Origin: Bacillota bacterium
GTDB taxonomy: Bacteria; Bacillota; Clostridia; Acetivibrionales; DSM-1351
DNA length: 64,000 nt
Assembly (NCBI GenBank): GCA_023441625.1
Contig: JAEZOA010000015.1
Location: 38,178 to 102,177 of the forward strand
Direction: 5' to 3'
Shown here: positions 18,816 through 28,174 of the stretch, one piece after another
Layout: every line of letters begins with the position of its first letter
How positions within the stretch are numbered: the first letter of the stretch is position 1
The notes under the pieces: generated by a model
Seen by the model: only the letters and a program-made list of their open reading frames with translations
The model's database searches: none
What the model was told of the DNA's origin: nothing
Translations under genes and position numbers: made by a program

Positions 18816-19829
18816 CTAATTCATACACAATTCGTAAAGAATGTCCTCTAATACTACATTCTTTTTTAATATATCATCTTCATATTTTTTATCTAACTTT
18901 ATAATAATCATATATTCTGCCATTCCCAGAGAATAATACCTATCGTCACTTTTTACTTTAACTTTTTCCGATATGTCAGATAAGTTTTTAGCTATGAGAG
19001 AGGATGAATCTCGCGATGCTTTAAATTCCCCATATCTTGCTAGCCCCTCGAGCCATTCAATTTCTTGCTCCTCATGTATTTCCCTAGCAGTAAGTTGACA
19101 CTCTTTCCTTCTTTGAAGTCTGGTTTCAAGGAAAAGTTGTACATTCTTCTGAACGGTATCGGTATCATCTGCCAATAAAGCTATCTCCAGATAGTTTGCT
19201 TCTCGTTCGATTAACGCATTAAATCGGCTATCGGTATAATACGAACTACATACATTATGTATGTGTTCTGCATCATCGACTCTGTTAGAATTGTAATTTC
19301 CTTGATATGCATGAACCATTTCGTGTATGATAAGTGCCTTATAATACTGTTCGTCCGCTATGATAAATTGTGGTGGGTAAAGGATGGGTATTTCCCTTAA
19401 CATTGTCATATGATAGGTATCCATCGTGGCAAAGCTTCCAACCCAGGTATCATCTACTTTTATAGCAAAGGCCTGTGGATTTTTAGCCGCTCTTCGATAG
19501 GTGAATCTATCTATGTATTCATCTTTACCAATATACGTCCATTCTTCCTCAATCGGTTTAAAATCGCTAAATAAAAATTCATAAGCATCATTATACAAAA
19601 GGATATTTAAAGCTTTGTTATCGATATTATTGAATATGTCATTTCCTTCATCATATAAATATTCATAAATCTCATGGACACGGTTAATATCATCCTCTGA
19701 CAAATAATCTTTTTTCGTATCCACGTTTTGATATTCTATATTATAGACTCTGTTGTTTATTATCAACCCAACTATCAAAACACCTAAGACTACAACAATT
19801 GTAAATAGTATTTTCTTAAATAATTTCAT
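18816..19829 (-). CDS. Membrane-anchored putative zinc metallopeptidase
   Basis: A protein of 337 residues with one N-terminal membrane helix (ILFTIVVVLGVLIVGLIINN) and a large domain predicted outside the cell. It carries a zincin motif HEMVH at residues 169-173 in LIIHEMVHAYQGNYN; downstream glutamates (IEREANYLEIAL) could supply the third ligand. No family name comes to mind. Start 19829 has GAGGGAG upstream. It follows the XRE regulator by about 90 bases on the same strand, so the regulator may control it. Proteolytic activity is inferred from the motif only. Confidence 0.65.
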   Translation of the reverse strand: MKLFKKILFTIVVVLGVLIVGLIINNRVYNIEYQNVDTKKDYLSEDDINRVHEIYEYLYDEGNDIFNNIDNKALNILLYNDAYEFLFSDFKPIEEEWTYIGKDEYIDRFTYRRAAKNPQAFAIKVDDTWVGSFATMDTYHMTMLREIPILYPPQFIIADEQYYKALIIHEMVHAYQGNYNSNRVDDAEHIHNVCSSYYTDSRFNALIEREANYLEIALLADDTDTVQKNVQLFLETRLQRRKECQLTAREIHEEQEIEWLEGLARYGEFKASRDSSSLIAKNLSDISEKVKVKSDDRYYSLGMAEYMIIIKLDKKYEDDILKKNVVLEDILYELCMN

Positions 19830-19916
19830 CGTTAACTCCCTCTCATAGAACTATATAAAATATATAAGTATCAGCAGCATAATTATCCATGTTATAAATA
19901 AAAATCTCAGGTATGG

Positions 19917-20477
19917 CTAGCTTATACATTTTTCATTCAGTTTCATAACTGCTGTATTATTATAGTCTTTAATTTGATTCTTCATCATCGTTCTAAAATA
20001 ATAATATAGACCTGCACTGCAGATTTCTAGCCAACAACCGAATAACCATCCTGTTAAATCCTTTGTTTCCTGCCAAATAAAAAATGGCATTACTATTCCA
20101 GCAGTAGATATTGTGATACTGACAGCAGCCATCAATTTAAACTTGTAAATGGATTTATGTACCATATAGGTTATCGCCGTATCGGTATGGTAATTTTTTA
20201 TTTTCTCAGCTGTTATATCCTTATTTAAATTTGAGACTTCTGATAAGGGAATAACTTCTTCCTTTTTCTCTGCTTTGAGTATTTCATCAACAGAAACATC
20301 CAATATGTATGCCAATTCTGTAAGCAGTGTTATATCTGGCAATCCCTTTCCTGTTTCCCATTTTGAGACAGCTCTATTCGTAACATTCAGTTTGTCTGCA
20401 AGCTGTTTCTGCGTAATTTGTTTTTCTTTACGACATTCAGCTATAAAACATCCTATTTGTATATTATCCATATTCAT
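19917..20477 (-). CDS. XRE-family regulator with C-terminal membrane helices
   Basis: A protein of 186 residues. Residues 5-60 form a Cro/CI helix-turn-helix (ITQKQLADKLNVTNRAVSKW, then ETGKGLPDITLL). A linker follows, then two hydrophobic segments (FKLMAAVSITISTAGIVMPF and LFGCWLEICSAGLYYYF). Such membrane-tethered XRE proteins are common in Firmicutes next to a membrane protein gene they control. The start lies after AGGTGG; ATG 20477 or the ATG two codons later are both possible. It precedes the zincin gene. Confidence 0.75.
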   Translation of the reverse strand: MNMDNIQIGCFIAECRKEKQITQKQLADKLNVTNRAVSKWETGKGLPDITLLTELAYILDVSVDEILKAEKKEEVIPLSEVSNLNKDITAEKIKNYHTDTAITYMVHKSIYKFKLMAAVSITISTAGIVMPFFIWQETKDLTGWLFGCWLEICSAGLYYYFRTMMKNQIKDYNNTAVMKLNEKCIS

Positions 20478-20713
20478 TCACCACCTGTTTTTATTATATT
20501 ATGCTTTTATACCTTCCTAATCGCAATATATCCCTAGTTGAATTATATCCACTTATCGTGGAATAGGAGAATACAACTTCCTTATGTAATCCATTCTTAT
20601 AATATAGATGGGCTTCTGGATACATGAAAAACCTAGATTTCTAAAACTAATAAATTATATGGAACAAATTTCATTTTTATAAGTCTAATTTATTAAGCCG
20701 GCACAACAAAACT

Positions 20714-20747
20714 ACGCAAGTTGGCAAGCCAACATTGCTTATGTTAA
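20714..20747. repeat. 34-nt hairpin repeat, copy 1
   Basis: ACGCAAGTTGGCAAGCCAAC followed by ATTGCTTATGTTAA matches bases 33687-33720 at 33 of 34 positions. The centre GTTGG-CAAG-CCAAC folds as a hairpin on either strand (CUUG tetraloop when read from the minus strand). It lies 70 bases before the SLH gene, inside a gene-free stretch (20478-20817) where I see nothing else certain apart from a GGAGAGGG site for that gene. Confidence 0.7.
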
Positions 20748-20817
20748 GGAAAATTATCTCTTTAAAAAGGGAGATGTAACATTTAAATCTATTAATTAGT
20801 ATTGGAGAGGGTTATAT

Positions 20818-21840
20818 ATGATAAAATCAATTTTAGGAATAGTACTGGCAGGAGTAATGTTACTGTCAAATACTTTTGCATTTGCCCAGACAGCAGTTAA
20901 AGTTTCAGACCCAGAACCTATTGTGTTCTCTGACATTTCAAAACACTGGTCAAATGGTGCAGTTCAACACCTTACAAAAAAGGGAGCAATACCTTTTGAA
21001 AATGGAAAATTCATTCCAGGTAAGGCTATTACAAGAAGTGAGTTTGCAATAATGCTTCATAAAGCTTTAGATATTCAGATTGCATACTTTAAAGCACCAG
21101 ATATTAAGGATTACTTTGATGATGTGAAACAAGATGCTACCTTTACATCAGCACTTATCGACCTTGTAACAGCACAAATTATAGACAGTAAGGGTAGTTT
21201 TAATCCTGAGGGCACACTATCTAGAGAAGAGATGGTACATTATATTATGAATGCCTATAAGTATAAAATGGGTGATGTCTTCGCCTATATTAAAATCAAG
21301 GGAGGCTTTTTCGCGGATCATAATAAGATAGCTCCAATATATAGCGGTGATGTTGATTACGCAGCCTACTCAAATTTAATTACAGGTGTTGGTAAGAACT
21401 TATTCAATCCAAAAAGCAATTCAACACGTGCAGAGGCAACTGTAATAATAAGTAAACTTATAGCTCTTTTGGAGAAACAAGAATCAGGTATAACTATAAA
21501 ACCAGGAGTAACAGTTAATGAAGATTCAATTGAAATGAAGATTAGTATTGTTAATAATTCTAAGGAATCTGTAATCATAAATCATTCTTCAGGGCAAAAA
21601 TTTGATTTTGTTTTGCTGGATGCAAATAATAACGTTCTATATACCTGGTCTGCAGACAAATCCTTTATTGCCATGCTAACTAGCACTACCATTGAGGCAG
21701 GAAAATCCATTAAATTTAGTGCAATCTTAGATGGTGAGCAGTATAAGGCTATTAAGGATAAAATAGTAACGCTAAAGGCATATGTAATTGGTAGCTCGGA
21801 TTCTTTCAGCATCAATACTGAGGGATATAAAATTAGATAG
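20818..21840 (+). CDS. S-layer-homology surface protein with BsuPI-like domain
   Basis: A secreted cell-surface protein of 340 residues. A signal peptide (IKSILGIVLAGVMLLSNTFA, cut near AQT) is followed by three SLH repeats: FSDISKHWSNGAVQHLTKKG (about 38-85), YFDDVKQDATFTSALIDLV (about 100-145) and FADHNKIAPI to TRAEATVIISKLI (about 160-215). SLH repeats bind secondary cell-wall polymers. The C-terminal 120 residues, with NHSSGQKFDFVLLDANNNVL and TWSADKSF, match the BsuPI intracellular proteinase inhibitor fold (PF12690). Start follows TTGGAGAGGG. Role is probably structural or protease-modulating at the surface. Confidence 0.85.
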   Translation: MIKSILGIVLAGVMLLSNTFAFAQTAVKVSDPEPIVFSDISKHWSNGAVQHLTKKGAIPFENGKFIPGKAITRSEFAIMLHKALDIQIAYFKAPDIKDYFDDVKQDATFTSALIDLVTAQIIDSKGSFNPEGTLSREEMVHYIMNAYKYKMGDVFAYIKIKGGFFADHNKIAPIYSGDVDYAAYSNLITGVGKNLFNPKSNSTRAEATVIISKLIALLEKQESGITIKPGVTVNEDSIEMKISIVNNSKESVIINHSSGQKFDFVLLDANNNVLYTWSADKSFIAMLTSTTIEAGKSIKFSAILDGEQYKAIKDKIVTLKAYVIGSSDSFSINTEGYKIR

Positions 21841-21863
21841 ACTGAAATAAGGATAAATATAAT

Positions 21864-21943
21864 GGGGCTGTCTCAAATTAAAATATAATAAATAATGAGA
21901 GCCAGTGACCGAGGAATTAAATTCTAGCTGGCTCTCACTTGTC
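21864..21943. mobile_element. insertion-sequence end relic
   Basis: GGGGCTGTCTCAAATT (21864-21879) has the appearance of an IS1182-type terminal inverted repeat. It is followed by a hairpin and by a short minus-strand reading (21940-22011) starting MTDRQRAKLNRQRKPSVSTL. No matching opposite end or transposase is present, so only a fragment remains. It lies directly beyond the ureC stop. Confidence 0.4.
21896..21937. terminator. stem-loop after SLH gene and ureC
   Basis: TGAGAGCCAG (21896-21905) pairs perfectly with CTGGCTCTCA (21928-21937), leaving a 22-base loop. A U-run is poor on the plus strand; on the minus strand TTATTTATTATATTTT follows, so it may end the urease transcript. Confidence 0.55.
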
Positions 21944-22016
21944 AGATTCTTTAGTGTACTTACACTTGGCTTCCTTTGTCTATTGAGTTTGGCTCTCTGC
22001 CTATCTGTCAAAACAA

Positions 22017-23735
22017 TTAAAATAGAAAATACCTTTGAGCAAGTGGCAACTTGTCAGCAGGTTCACAGGTAATAATCTCTCCATCAATTTTAACATCATA
22101 TGTTTCAGCATCAACCTCAATCTTAGGTGTAGCATTATTGTGAACCATATCTTTTTTAGTAACCTTTCTGCAACCACTGACAGGAGCAAGCATTTTTTGT
22201 AACTTTAATGAATCAAGCTTACCTAACTCTAATGAAATTTTCGAAACAAATGTAATACAGGTTGAATATTTAGCACGTCCGAGGGCTCCATACATATTTC
22301 TATAAATTACAGGCTGTGGTGTTGGAATTGAAGCATTTATATCACCCATTTTACTCGCTACAATAAATCCACCTTTCAAAATCATTTCTGGCTTTACACC
22401 GAATAAAGCTGGTTTCCATAAAACAATATCCGCAAGCTTTCCTTTTTCAATAGATCCCACATAATTAGAAATACCATGAGCAATTGCTGGATTTATGGTA
22501 TATTTAGCCATATATCTTTTTATTCTAAAATTATCAGCACCATTTATATCCTCTTCAAGGGGGCCGCGTTGTTTTTTCATTTTATCAGCTGCCTGCCAAG
22601 TTCTTATTATAACTTCACCAACACGACCCATTGCCTGTGAATCAGAATTAATGATACTAATTATACCCATATCATGAAGTACATCTTCTGCTGCAATAGT
22701 CTTTGCACGGATCCTAGAATCAGCGAAAGCAACATCTTCCTTTATTTTGTTGTCAAGATGGTGACATACAATCAACATATCCCGATGTTCATCAACAGTA
22801 TTAATAGTATATGGCATTGTAGGGCTTGTGGAAGAAGGAAGAACGTTGTCCATTGAAGTCACACAAATAATATCTGGAGCATGCCCTCCTCCTGCACCCT
22901 CAGAATGATAGGTATGAATAGTTCTGCCCCCAATGGCATCTATGGTGTTTTCAACAAAACCTGCTTCATTTAATGAATCTGTGTGTATTGTTACCTGAAC
23001 ATCAAATTCATCAGCAACCTTTAAGCACGTATCAATTGCTTTGGGTGTACTTCCCCAATCTTCATGGAGCTTTAACCCTATTGCACCGGCACGTATCTGC
23101 TCTGCAAGCGGCTCAACAAATGATGAATTGCCTTTTCCGGTAAAACCTACATTAATAGGGAAGTCTTCTGCTGCTTCAAGCATTCTAGATATATTAAATA
23201 CACCAGGTGTACAAGTCGTCGCATTAGTTCCATCTGACGGACCAACACCTCCACCTATCATAGTTGTTATTCCGCTATATAGAGAAGTTTCAACCTGCTG
23301 TGGACAAATAAAGTGAACGTGCGTATCAATTCCGCCTGGAGTTACAATCAACCCTTCTCCAGCAAGAACCTCTGTCCCAGTACCTATAATAAGGTCATTG
23401 TCAACACCCTCCATGATATGTGGATTACCAGCTTTTCCTACCCCTACAATTTTTCCATCACGTATACCTATATCACCTTTTACAATCCCATAAGCATCAA
23501 TAATCACCGCGTTTGTAATAACTAAATCAAGCACACCACTTGAATGTGTTGCTGATGCAGACTGACCCATCCCATCACGGATTGATTTCCCTCCACCAAA
23601 TTTACATTCATCACCATATATGGTGTAGTCCTCTTCTATTTCTACAAATAAATCTGTATCTCCTAATCTAATCCAATCACCTTTTGAAGGACCGAACATA
23701 CTTGCATATTCTTCTCCACTGATTTTATAGCTCAT
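22017..23735 (-). CDS. ureC: Urease alpha subunit
   Basis: Catalytic nickel subunit, 572 residues, hydrolysing urea to ammonia and carbamate in the cytosol. Visible active-site residues include H139 and H141 in [11 protein letters not shown], the carbamylated lysine K222 in [32 protein letters not shown] and the flap C324-H325 in VCHHLD. The C-terminus PLAQRYFLF is canonical. ATG 23735 is chosen for its AAGGAGG site and the family start [11 protein letters not shown]. It overlaps ureB by 11 bases. No ureD/E/F/G follows; an IS-end relic begins about 75 bases beyond the stop. Confidence 0.97.
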   Translation of the reverse strand: MSYKISGEEYASMFGPSKGDWIRLGDTDLFVEIEEDYTIYGDECKFGGGKSIRDGMGQSASATHSSGVLDLVITNAVIIDAYGIVKGDIGIRDGKIVGVGKAGNPHIMEGVDNDLIIGTGTEVLAGEGLIVTPGGIDTHVHFICPQQVETSLYSGITTMIGGGVGPSDGTNATTCTPGVFNISRMLEAAEDFPINVGFTGKGNSSFVEPLAEQIRAGAIGLKLHEDWGSTPKAIDTCLKVADEFDVQVTIHTDSLNEAGFVENTIDAIGGRTIHTYHSEGAGGGHAPDIICVTSMDNVLPSSTSPTMPYTINTVDEHRDMLIVCHHLDNKIKEDVAFADSRIRAKTIAAEDVLHDMGIISIINSDSQAMGRVGEVIIRTWQAADKMKKQRGPLEEDINGADNFRIKRYMAKYTINPAIAHGISNYVGSIEKGKLADIVLWKPALFGVKPEMILKGGFIVASKMGDINASIPTPQPVIYRNMYGALGRAKYSTCITFVSKISLELGKLDSLKLQKMLAPVSGCRKVTKKDMVHNNATPKIEVDAETYDVKIDGEIITCEPADKLPLAQRYFLF

Positions 23736-24105
23736 AATTATCCTCCTTAAACCCAAGTTTTTTTGCCTTTTCAAAAGCATTTACTTTGGTCGACTCTATA
23801 TCAACGTTTCCTTGAGTTAAGTCATTTAATCCAAAAACACATTTTTCACCTGAAATTGGAACTAATAATATTTCTTTTTCTTCACCTGCTTCAAATCTTA
23901 CTGCAGTACCTGAAGGAATATTAAGTCTCTTGCCAAATGCTTTTTCTTTGTCGAAAATAAGACATTTATTTGTTTCAAAAAAGTGAAAATGTGAACCAAC
24001 CTGAACTGACCTACTTCCTGTATTTTTAACTTTAATCTCTGTAATTTCACGACCTGCATTTAGTGTTATTTCATTATTTTTGATTATTACTTCACCAGGA
24101 ATCAT
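23725..24105 (-). CDS. ureB: Urease beta subunit
   Basis: A structural urease subunit of 126 residues. It starts [20 protein letters not shown] and contains the conserved [12 protein letters not shown] block and [15 protein letters not shown]. Length and order between ureA and ureC are standard for the separate three-subunit bacterial enzyme. Its stop overlaps the ureC start, implying coupled translation and 1:1 stoichiometry. Confidence 0.96.
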   Translation of the reverse strand: MIPGEVIIKNNEITLNAGREITEIKVKNTGSRSVQVGSHFHFFETNKCLIFDKEKAFGKRLNIPSGTAVRFEAGEEKEILLVPISGEKCVFGLNDLTQGNVDIESTKVNAFEKAKKLGFKEDNYEL

Positions 24106-24118
24106 TATTTACTCCCCC

Positions 24119-24424
24119 TCAATTAATAGGATTATGTACAGTTACCAGCTTTGTTCCGTCAGCAAAAGTCGATTCAACCTGTACCTCATCAATCATTTCG
24201 GCAACTCCCTCCATTAAATCTTCCTTTTTAAGTATGGTTTTACCATATTCCATTAAGTAAGCCACTGTATATACTCCATCACGTGCTTTTTCCATTAGTT
24301 CTGAGCTAATAAGTGCTATTGCCTCTGGATAATTCAGTTTTAGTCCTCTGTTCTTTCTCTGTCTTGCCAGTTCTCCTGCAAAATGCAGCATAAGCTTTTC
24401 TGTTTCTTTTGGTGTTAAATGCAT
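24119..24424 (-). CDS. ureA: Urease gamma subunit
   Basis: A urease subunit of 101 residues. It begins [20 protein letters not shown] and contains the motifs [17 protein letters not shown], and [20 protein letters not shown] typical of UreA. ATG 24424 is chosen for GGAGGT five bases upstream; a longer in-frame start exists but lacks a site. It lies 13 bases before ureB and about 60 after urtE. Confidence 0.96.
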   Translation of the reverse strand: MHLTPKETEKLMLHFAGELARQRKNRGLKLNYPEAIALISSELMEKARDGVYTVAYLMEYGKTILKKEDLMEGVAEMIDEVQVESTFADGTKLVTVHNPIN

Positions 24425-24482
24425 ATTTACCTCCATGCATGCCACTAAATTGTGGTCATAATAGTAGTGAATTTAATATCCT

Positions 24483-25175
24483 TTATATTGCCATTTTCCT
24501 CTGTATTTCACTAGGATCAGTATCGATGGTACTTCCCTCCATAATAATTCTGCCTTTATCAAGAAGATAAAAATAGTCGGCTACATCCAAAACAAACTCA
24601 AGGTATTGCTCCACAATAAGCATTGTTATATTTCCCTGACTTTTGAGCTTTTTAATAACTTTTGCAATATCCTGTATTATCGATGGCTGTATACCCTCTG
24701 TAGGTTCATCCAAAAGCAGTAGCTTGGGCTTTGACAGAAGTGCTCTTGCTATTGCCAGCTGCTGCTGCTGTCCCCCACTTAAATCTCCGCCTTTTCTGCT
24801 TAACATAGTTTTAACTATAGGAAATAACTCAAAAATGCTTTCGTCAGTTATTTTTTTCTGCCTGCTTCTTTCAAGACCTAAAAGAAGATTTTCATATACA
24901 CTAAGTTGTGGGAAAATATCACGGCCTTGTGGAACATATCCGATACCCTTCATTGCTCTGGTGTAGGTAGGCATTTTGATAATCTCTTCTCCACCTAACT
25001 CTATACTTCCACTGGGGGTCTTCACCAGTCCCATTATACTTTTTAAAAAAGTTGTTTTACCAACACCGTTTCTACCTAGGAGGCATACCACCTTGCCTTC
25101 CTCTATTTTCATACTTATGTTTCTTAAAATAATACTTTCTTTATAGAATGCATTTACAGCGTTTATTTTGAGCAT
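24483..25175 (-). CDS. urtE: Urea ABC transporter ATP-binding protein UrtE
   Basis: A cytoplasmic ATPase of about 230 residues of the LivF branch. The Walker A is GRNGVGKTTFLKS, the ABC signature LSGGQQQQLAIARAL and the Walker B LLLLDEPTEGIQP. ATG 25175 follows GGAGG. The assignment to urea rests on position in urtABCDE directly before ureABC; by sequence alone it could be a branched-chain amino acid LivF. The 118-base gap upstream to urtD holds an inverted repeat (ATGCGAAG / CTTCGCAT, 25247-25291). Confidence 0.9.
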   Translation of the reverse strand: MLKINAVNAFYKESIILRNISMKIEEGKVVCLLGRNGVGKTTFLKSIMGLVKTPSGSIELGGEEIIKMPTYTRAMKGIGYVPQGRDIFPQLSVYENLLLGLERSRQKKITDESIFELFPIVKTMLSRKGGDLSGGQQQQLAIARALLSKPKLLLLDEPTEGIQPSIIQDIAKVIKKLKSQGNITMLIVEQYLEFVLDVADYFYLLDKGRIIMEGSTIDTDPSEIQRKMAI

Positions 25176-25294
25176 TTTAACCTCCACTTTGCCGCTATAT
25201 CGGCGATTACAAATAGTAATTAAAAGACACTTGTGGCTTTTTGATATGCGAAGATTACCATGAACACACTAATGCGTGCTTCGCATTTTTCACG

Positions 25295-26041
25295 CTATTC
25301 AACTCCTCTACCTAGATATACCTCAATTACTTTTTGGTTTTTCTGAACTGTTTCCATATTTCCTTCATCAAGGAGCGATCCTTCATGCAGTACAGTTACA
25401 GTGCTTGCACACTCTCTAACAAACTCCATATCGTGTTCGACCACTATTACCGAGCACTGTTTTGATATCTCTTTTAACAGTTCGCTTGTCTTCTCGGTTT
25501 CTTTTCTCCCCATTCCTGCAACTGGCTCATCAAGCAGCATTATTTCGGGTTGCTGTACCAACAGCATTCCAATTTCAAGCCATTGCTTCTGTCCATGAGA
25601 CAAGCCTGCGGGAGTTCTATATCTATCCTCATATAAGCCAATTGTATTTAACACCTGCTTAATTCGCTCATTCTGTTCCTTTGTAATCTTTGTAAATAGC
25701 GATGAATAAAGTGACCTTACCTTAACAACCGCTAATTCCATATTTTCATATATTGTTATGCCATTAAAAACTGAAGGAACCTGAAACTTTCTTCCTATAC
25801 CCAACTCAACTATTTGATGCTCTGAAAGTTTTGTGACATCACTTCCATCATGGAATATAATATTGCCGGCCGCAGGCTTTACCCTACCGCAGATTGCATC
25901 AAGCAAAGTGGTTTTTCCGGCACCATTTGGACCTATAAAAAAGTGAATGTCTCCTTCTTTAACAGAAGTACTTAAATTATTAACAGCCTTAAACCCATCA
26001 AAGCTTATAGTTAAGTCGTTTATTTCCAATACCTCACTCAT
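25295..26041 (-). CDS. urtD: Urea ABC transporter ATP-binding protein UrtD
   Basis: A 248-residue ATPase of the LivG branch, the second energising subunit. The Walker A is GPNGAGKTTLLDA, the signature is LSHGQKQWLEIGMLL (the LSHGQ variant typical of UrtD rather than LSGGQ), and the Walker B is IMLLDEPVAGMG. It lies 18 bases after urtC in the urt-ure run. Confidence 0.93.
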   Translation of the reverse strand: MSEVLEINDLTISFDGFKAVNNLSTSVKEGDIHFFIGPNGAGKTTLLDAICGRVKPAAGNIIFHDGSDVTKLSEHQIVELGIGRKFQVPSVFNGITIYENMELAVVKVRSLYSSLFTKITKEQNERIKQVLNTIGLYEDRYRTPAGLSHGQKQWLEIGMLLVQQPEIMLLDEPVAGMGRKETEKTSELLKEISKQCSVIVVEHDMEFVRECASTVTVLHEGSLLDEGNMETVQKNQKVIEVYLGRGVE

Positions 26042-26058
26042 TATCTACACCTCCTATG

Positions 26059-27150
26059 CTATTCTACTAACATGCTAGCGTCATCCGTTTGAGACTTATC
26101 CTTTTTAAAGCCAGGTAATTTTGTTTTAAATTTATTAAATGTCCCAACTAAGCCTGTGGGCATAAATATAACCACCACTACAAAGGCGATACCTATAAAA
26201 TATGACCAAACCGACGGAAATTGTTCACTAACACCGCTTTTAAGCAGGTTTACCAATATAGCTCCTATTATGGCTCCATTCAATCTACCGCGTCCCCCAA
26301 TTGCAACCCAGATTACCATTTCTACCGAAGGTACTATCCCCATTTCTGCCGGCGAAATAATACCAACCTGCGGTACGTAAATTGCTCCCGCCAGCCCCGC
26401 CAAAGCAGCTGAAATACAATAAACAAACACTTTATAGGTAGTAGGATTATATCCAGAAAATCTAGCCCTGTTTTCACCATCCCTAATAGCTATTAGAACC
26501 CTTCCAATTCTTCTGCTAATAACAAACTTACAAAAAATAAACGCCAATAACAGAAGTATCACAGATATATAATATAGCCATAGTTTTGTTGAGCTTTTTG
26601 CCAATGAAAAACTAAATATTGTTTTGAAATTTGTTATACCGTTTGTGCCTCCGGTAAACTCCTGTTGTCCAACAAAAAGTACAACAAATATTATAGACAA
26701 AGCCTGTGTTAATATTGAAAAATAAACCCCTTTAATTCTATTCTTAAAGGTTAAATACCCTACTATTAACGCAATTAAAGCTGGTAAGACTATTGCCAAT
26801 ACTATTGCAATCGGTGCTATTTCAAAAGGCTTCCAAAACCAGGGCAAGATCTCCCTTCCACTCCAGGACATAAAATCCGGTAATTTTCCACCTTCCGCTT
26901 CTAGCTTTAAATACATAGCCATACAATAAGCACCTAACCCGAAATATACCCCATGGCCAAGACTCAGTATTCCTGTATATCCCCAAATCAGGTCAATTCC
27001 TAATGCAATAATGGCAAACGCAATAAACTTTCCCAATAGATTTACTCTGAAATCTGACAGAAATAGTGGAGCAATACATAAAAGCACTATAATTATTGTG
27101 ATTGTGAGATTTTTTCTTTTTATTATATTAAAATCGGATAACCTTTTCAT
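26059..27150 (-). CDS. urtC: Urea ABC transporter permease UrtC
   Basis: A LivM-type inner-membrane permease of about 363 residues with roughly nine hydrophobic segments. It has the family motifs WGYTGILSLGHGVYFGLGAY and AGAIYVPQVGIISPAEMG. Family-typical order after urtB is kept. The start is ambiguous: ATG 27150 has AAGGGG at good spacing, while ATG 27156 and GTG 27159 overlap that site. It begins about 12 bases after the urtB stop. Confidence 0.92.
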   Translation of the reverse strand: MKRLSDFNIIKRKNLTITIIIVLLCIAPLFLSDFRVNLLGKFIAFAIIALGIDLIWGYTGILSLGHGVYFGLGAYCMAMYLKLEAEGGKLPDFMSWSGREILPWFWKPFEIAPIAIVLAIVLPALIALIVGYLTFKNRIKGVYFSILTQALSIIFVVLFVGQQEFTGGTNGITNFKTIFSFSLAKSSTKLWLYYISVILLLLAFIFCKFVISRRIGRVLIAIRDGENRARFSGYNPTTYKVFVYCISAALAGLAGAIYVPQVGIISPAEMGIVPSVEMVIWVAIGGRGRLNGAIIGAILVNLLKSGVSEQFPSVWSYFIGIAFVVVVIFMPTGLVGTFNKFKTKLPGFKKDKSQTDDASMLVE

Positions 27151-27162
27151 GTTCATCACCCC

Positions 27163-28071
27163 TTATTCATCAAGAGCTCTACTGTTGTTAGTAAAAAATC
27201 CTTGAGGCTTCCATTGCAAGAATACTATTACCATTAAAAACACTAATACCTTTCCAAGTGATGCATTGGTAAAAAATTCGAAAGTGGTATTTCCAACACC
27301 AATTACTCCAGCACCTGTGACGGTACCTACTATTCTTCCAACTCCACCTAAAACAACCACCATAAAAGTATCTACAATGTAGTTTGTTCCCAGAGTCGGT
27401 CCTATTGAACCCAAGAGAGTTAAAGCACATCCTGCTATTCCTGCCAACCCCGAGCCCATAGCAAAGGTCAGGGCATCTATTTTTCTGGTATTTATGCCTA
27501 AGCTTTCGGCCATTGATCTATTCTGCATTACTGCGCGCATCTTACGTCCATATGAAGTACGATACAAAAAGCAATAAACGCCTAATATACAAGCAATTAC
27601 TAATGCGATTATAAATATTCTTTTATACGGAAGCTGCAAATCTCCCAAGATAACTATTCCGCCATCCAGCCATTTTGGACTCTTTACATCCACATTTGGT
27701 GCTCCGAATATACTCCTGGCAAGCTGCTGTAATATCAGACTTACACCCCAAGTTGCCAATAGGCTGTCCAAAGGCCTTCCATATAGTCGTTTAATAATAG
27801 TTATCTCAAGTAAATACCCTATCAACCCTGCTACTAAAAATGCGCAAGGTAATGAAAAAATAAAGTATAAATTAAAAATGCTCTTGTCAAAATAATTAAC
27901 AAATAAATTTTGAGTTAAGTAGGTTACATATGCTCCAATCATTATCAATTCACCATGAGCCATATTTATTATTTTCATAAGTCCAAAAGTGATGGACAGT
28001 CCTAATGCTGCAAGCATCAAAATTGAGCTGACACTTATCCCGTTAAATATCTGCAAAATATAGGTATTCAC
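27163..28071 (-). CDS. urtB: Urea ABC transporter permease UrtB
   Basis: A LivH-type inner-membrane permease of about 302 residues. The motifs ITFGLMKIINMAHGELIMIG, ATWGVSLILQQLARSIFGAP and FMVVVLGGVGRIVGTVTGAG are characteristic of UrtB. GTG 28071 is chosen because AAAGGAGGG lies ten bases upstream; the GTG at 28080 is too close to that site. A stem-loop separates it from urtA. Confidence 0.92.
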   Translation of the reverse strand: MNTYILQIFNGISVSSILMLAALGLSITFGLMKIINMAHGELIMIGAYVTYLTQNLFVNYFDKSIFNLYFIFSLPCAFLVAGLIGYLLEITIIKRLYGRPLDSLLATWGVSLILQQLARSIFGAPNVDVKSPKWLDGGIVILGDLQLPYKRIFIIALVIACILGVYCFLYRTSYGRKMRAVMQNRSMAESLGINTRKIDALTFAMGSGLAGIAGCALTLLGSIGPTLGTNYIVDTFMVVVLGGVGRIVGTVTGAGVIGVGNTTFEFFTNASLGKVLVFLMVIVFLQWKPQGFFTNNSRALDE

Positions 28072-28110
28072 TTCTAACACCCTCCTTTCCTTAACAACTT
28101 CTATATGATG

Positions 28111-28148
28111 TTCACCTATGAAGGCTTAGGTAAGCCTCCACAGGTGAT
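28111..28148 (-). other. stem-loop between urtA and urtB
   Basis: Nested arms TCACCT/AGGTGA (28112-28117, 28142-28147) and AAGGCTT/AAGCCT form one long imperfect hairpin with no U-run. Such elements commonly stabilise binding-protein mRNA and reduce read-through into the permeases. Confidence 0.55.
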
Positions 28149-28174
28149 ATCCTTCTATTTTATTTTTTGACTTA

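Noticed and set aside
20714..20747. cyclic-di-GMP riboswitch
   Set aside because: The ACGCAA start is suggestive but the receptor core and second stem of the class I or II consensus are absent.
25247..25291. inverted repeat ATGCGAAG/CTTCGCAT between urtD and urtE as a terminator
   Set aside because: The T-run follows only on the plus strand, opposite to the operon, and the loop is long; no clear role.
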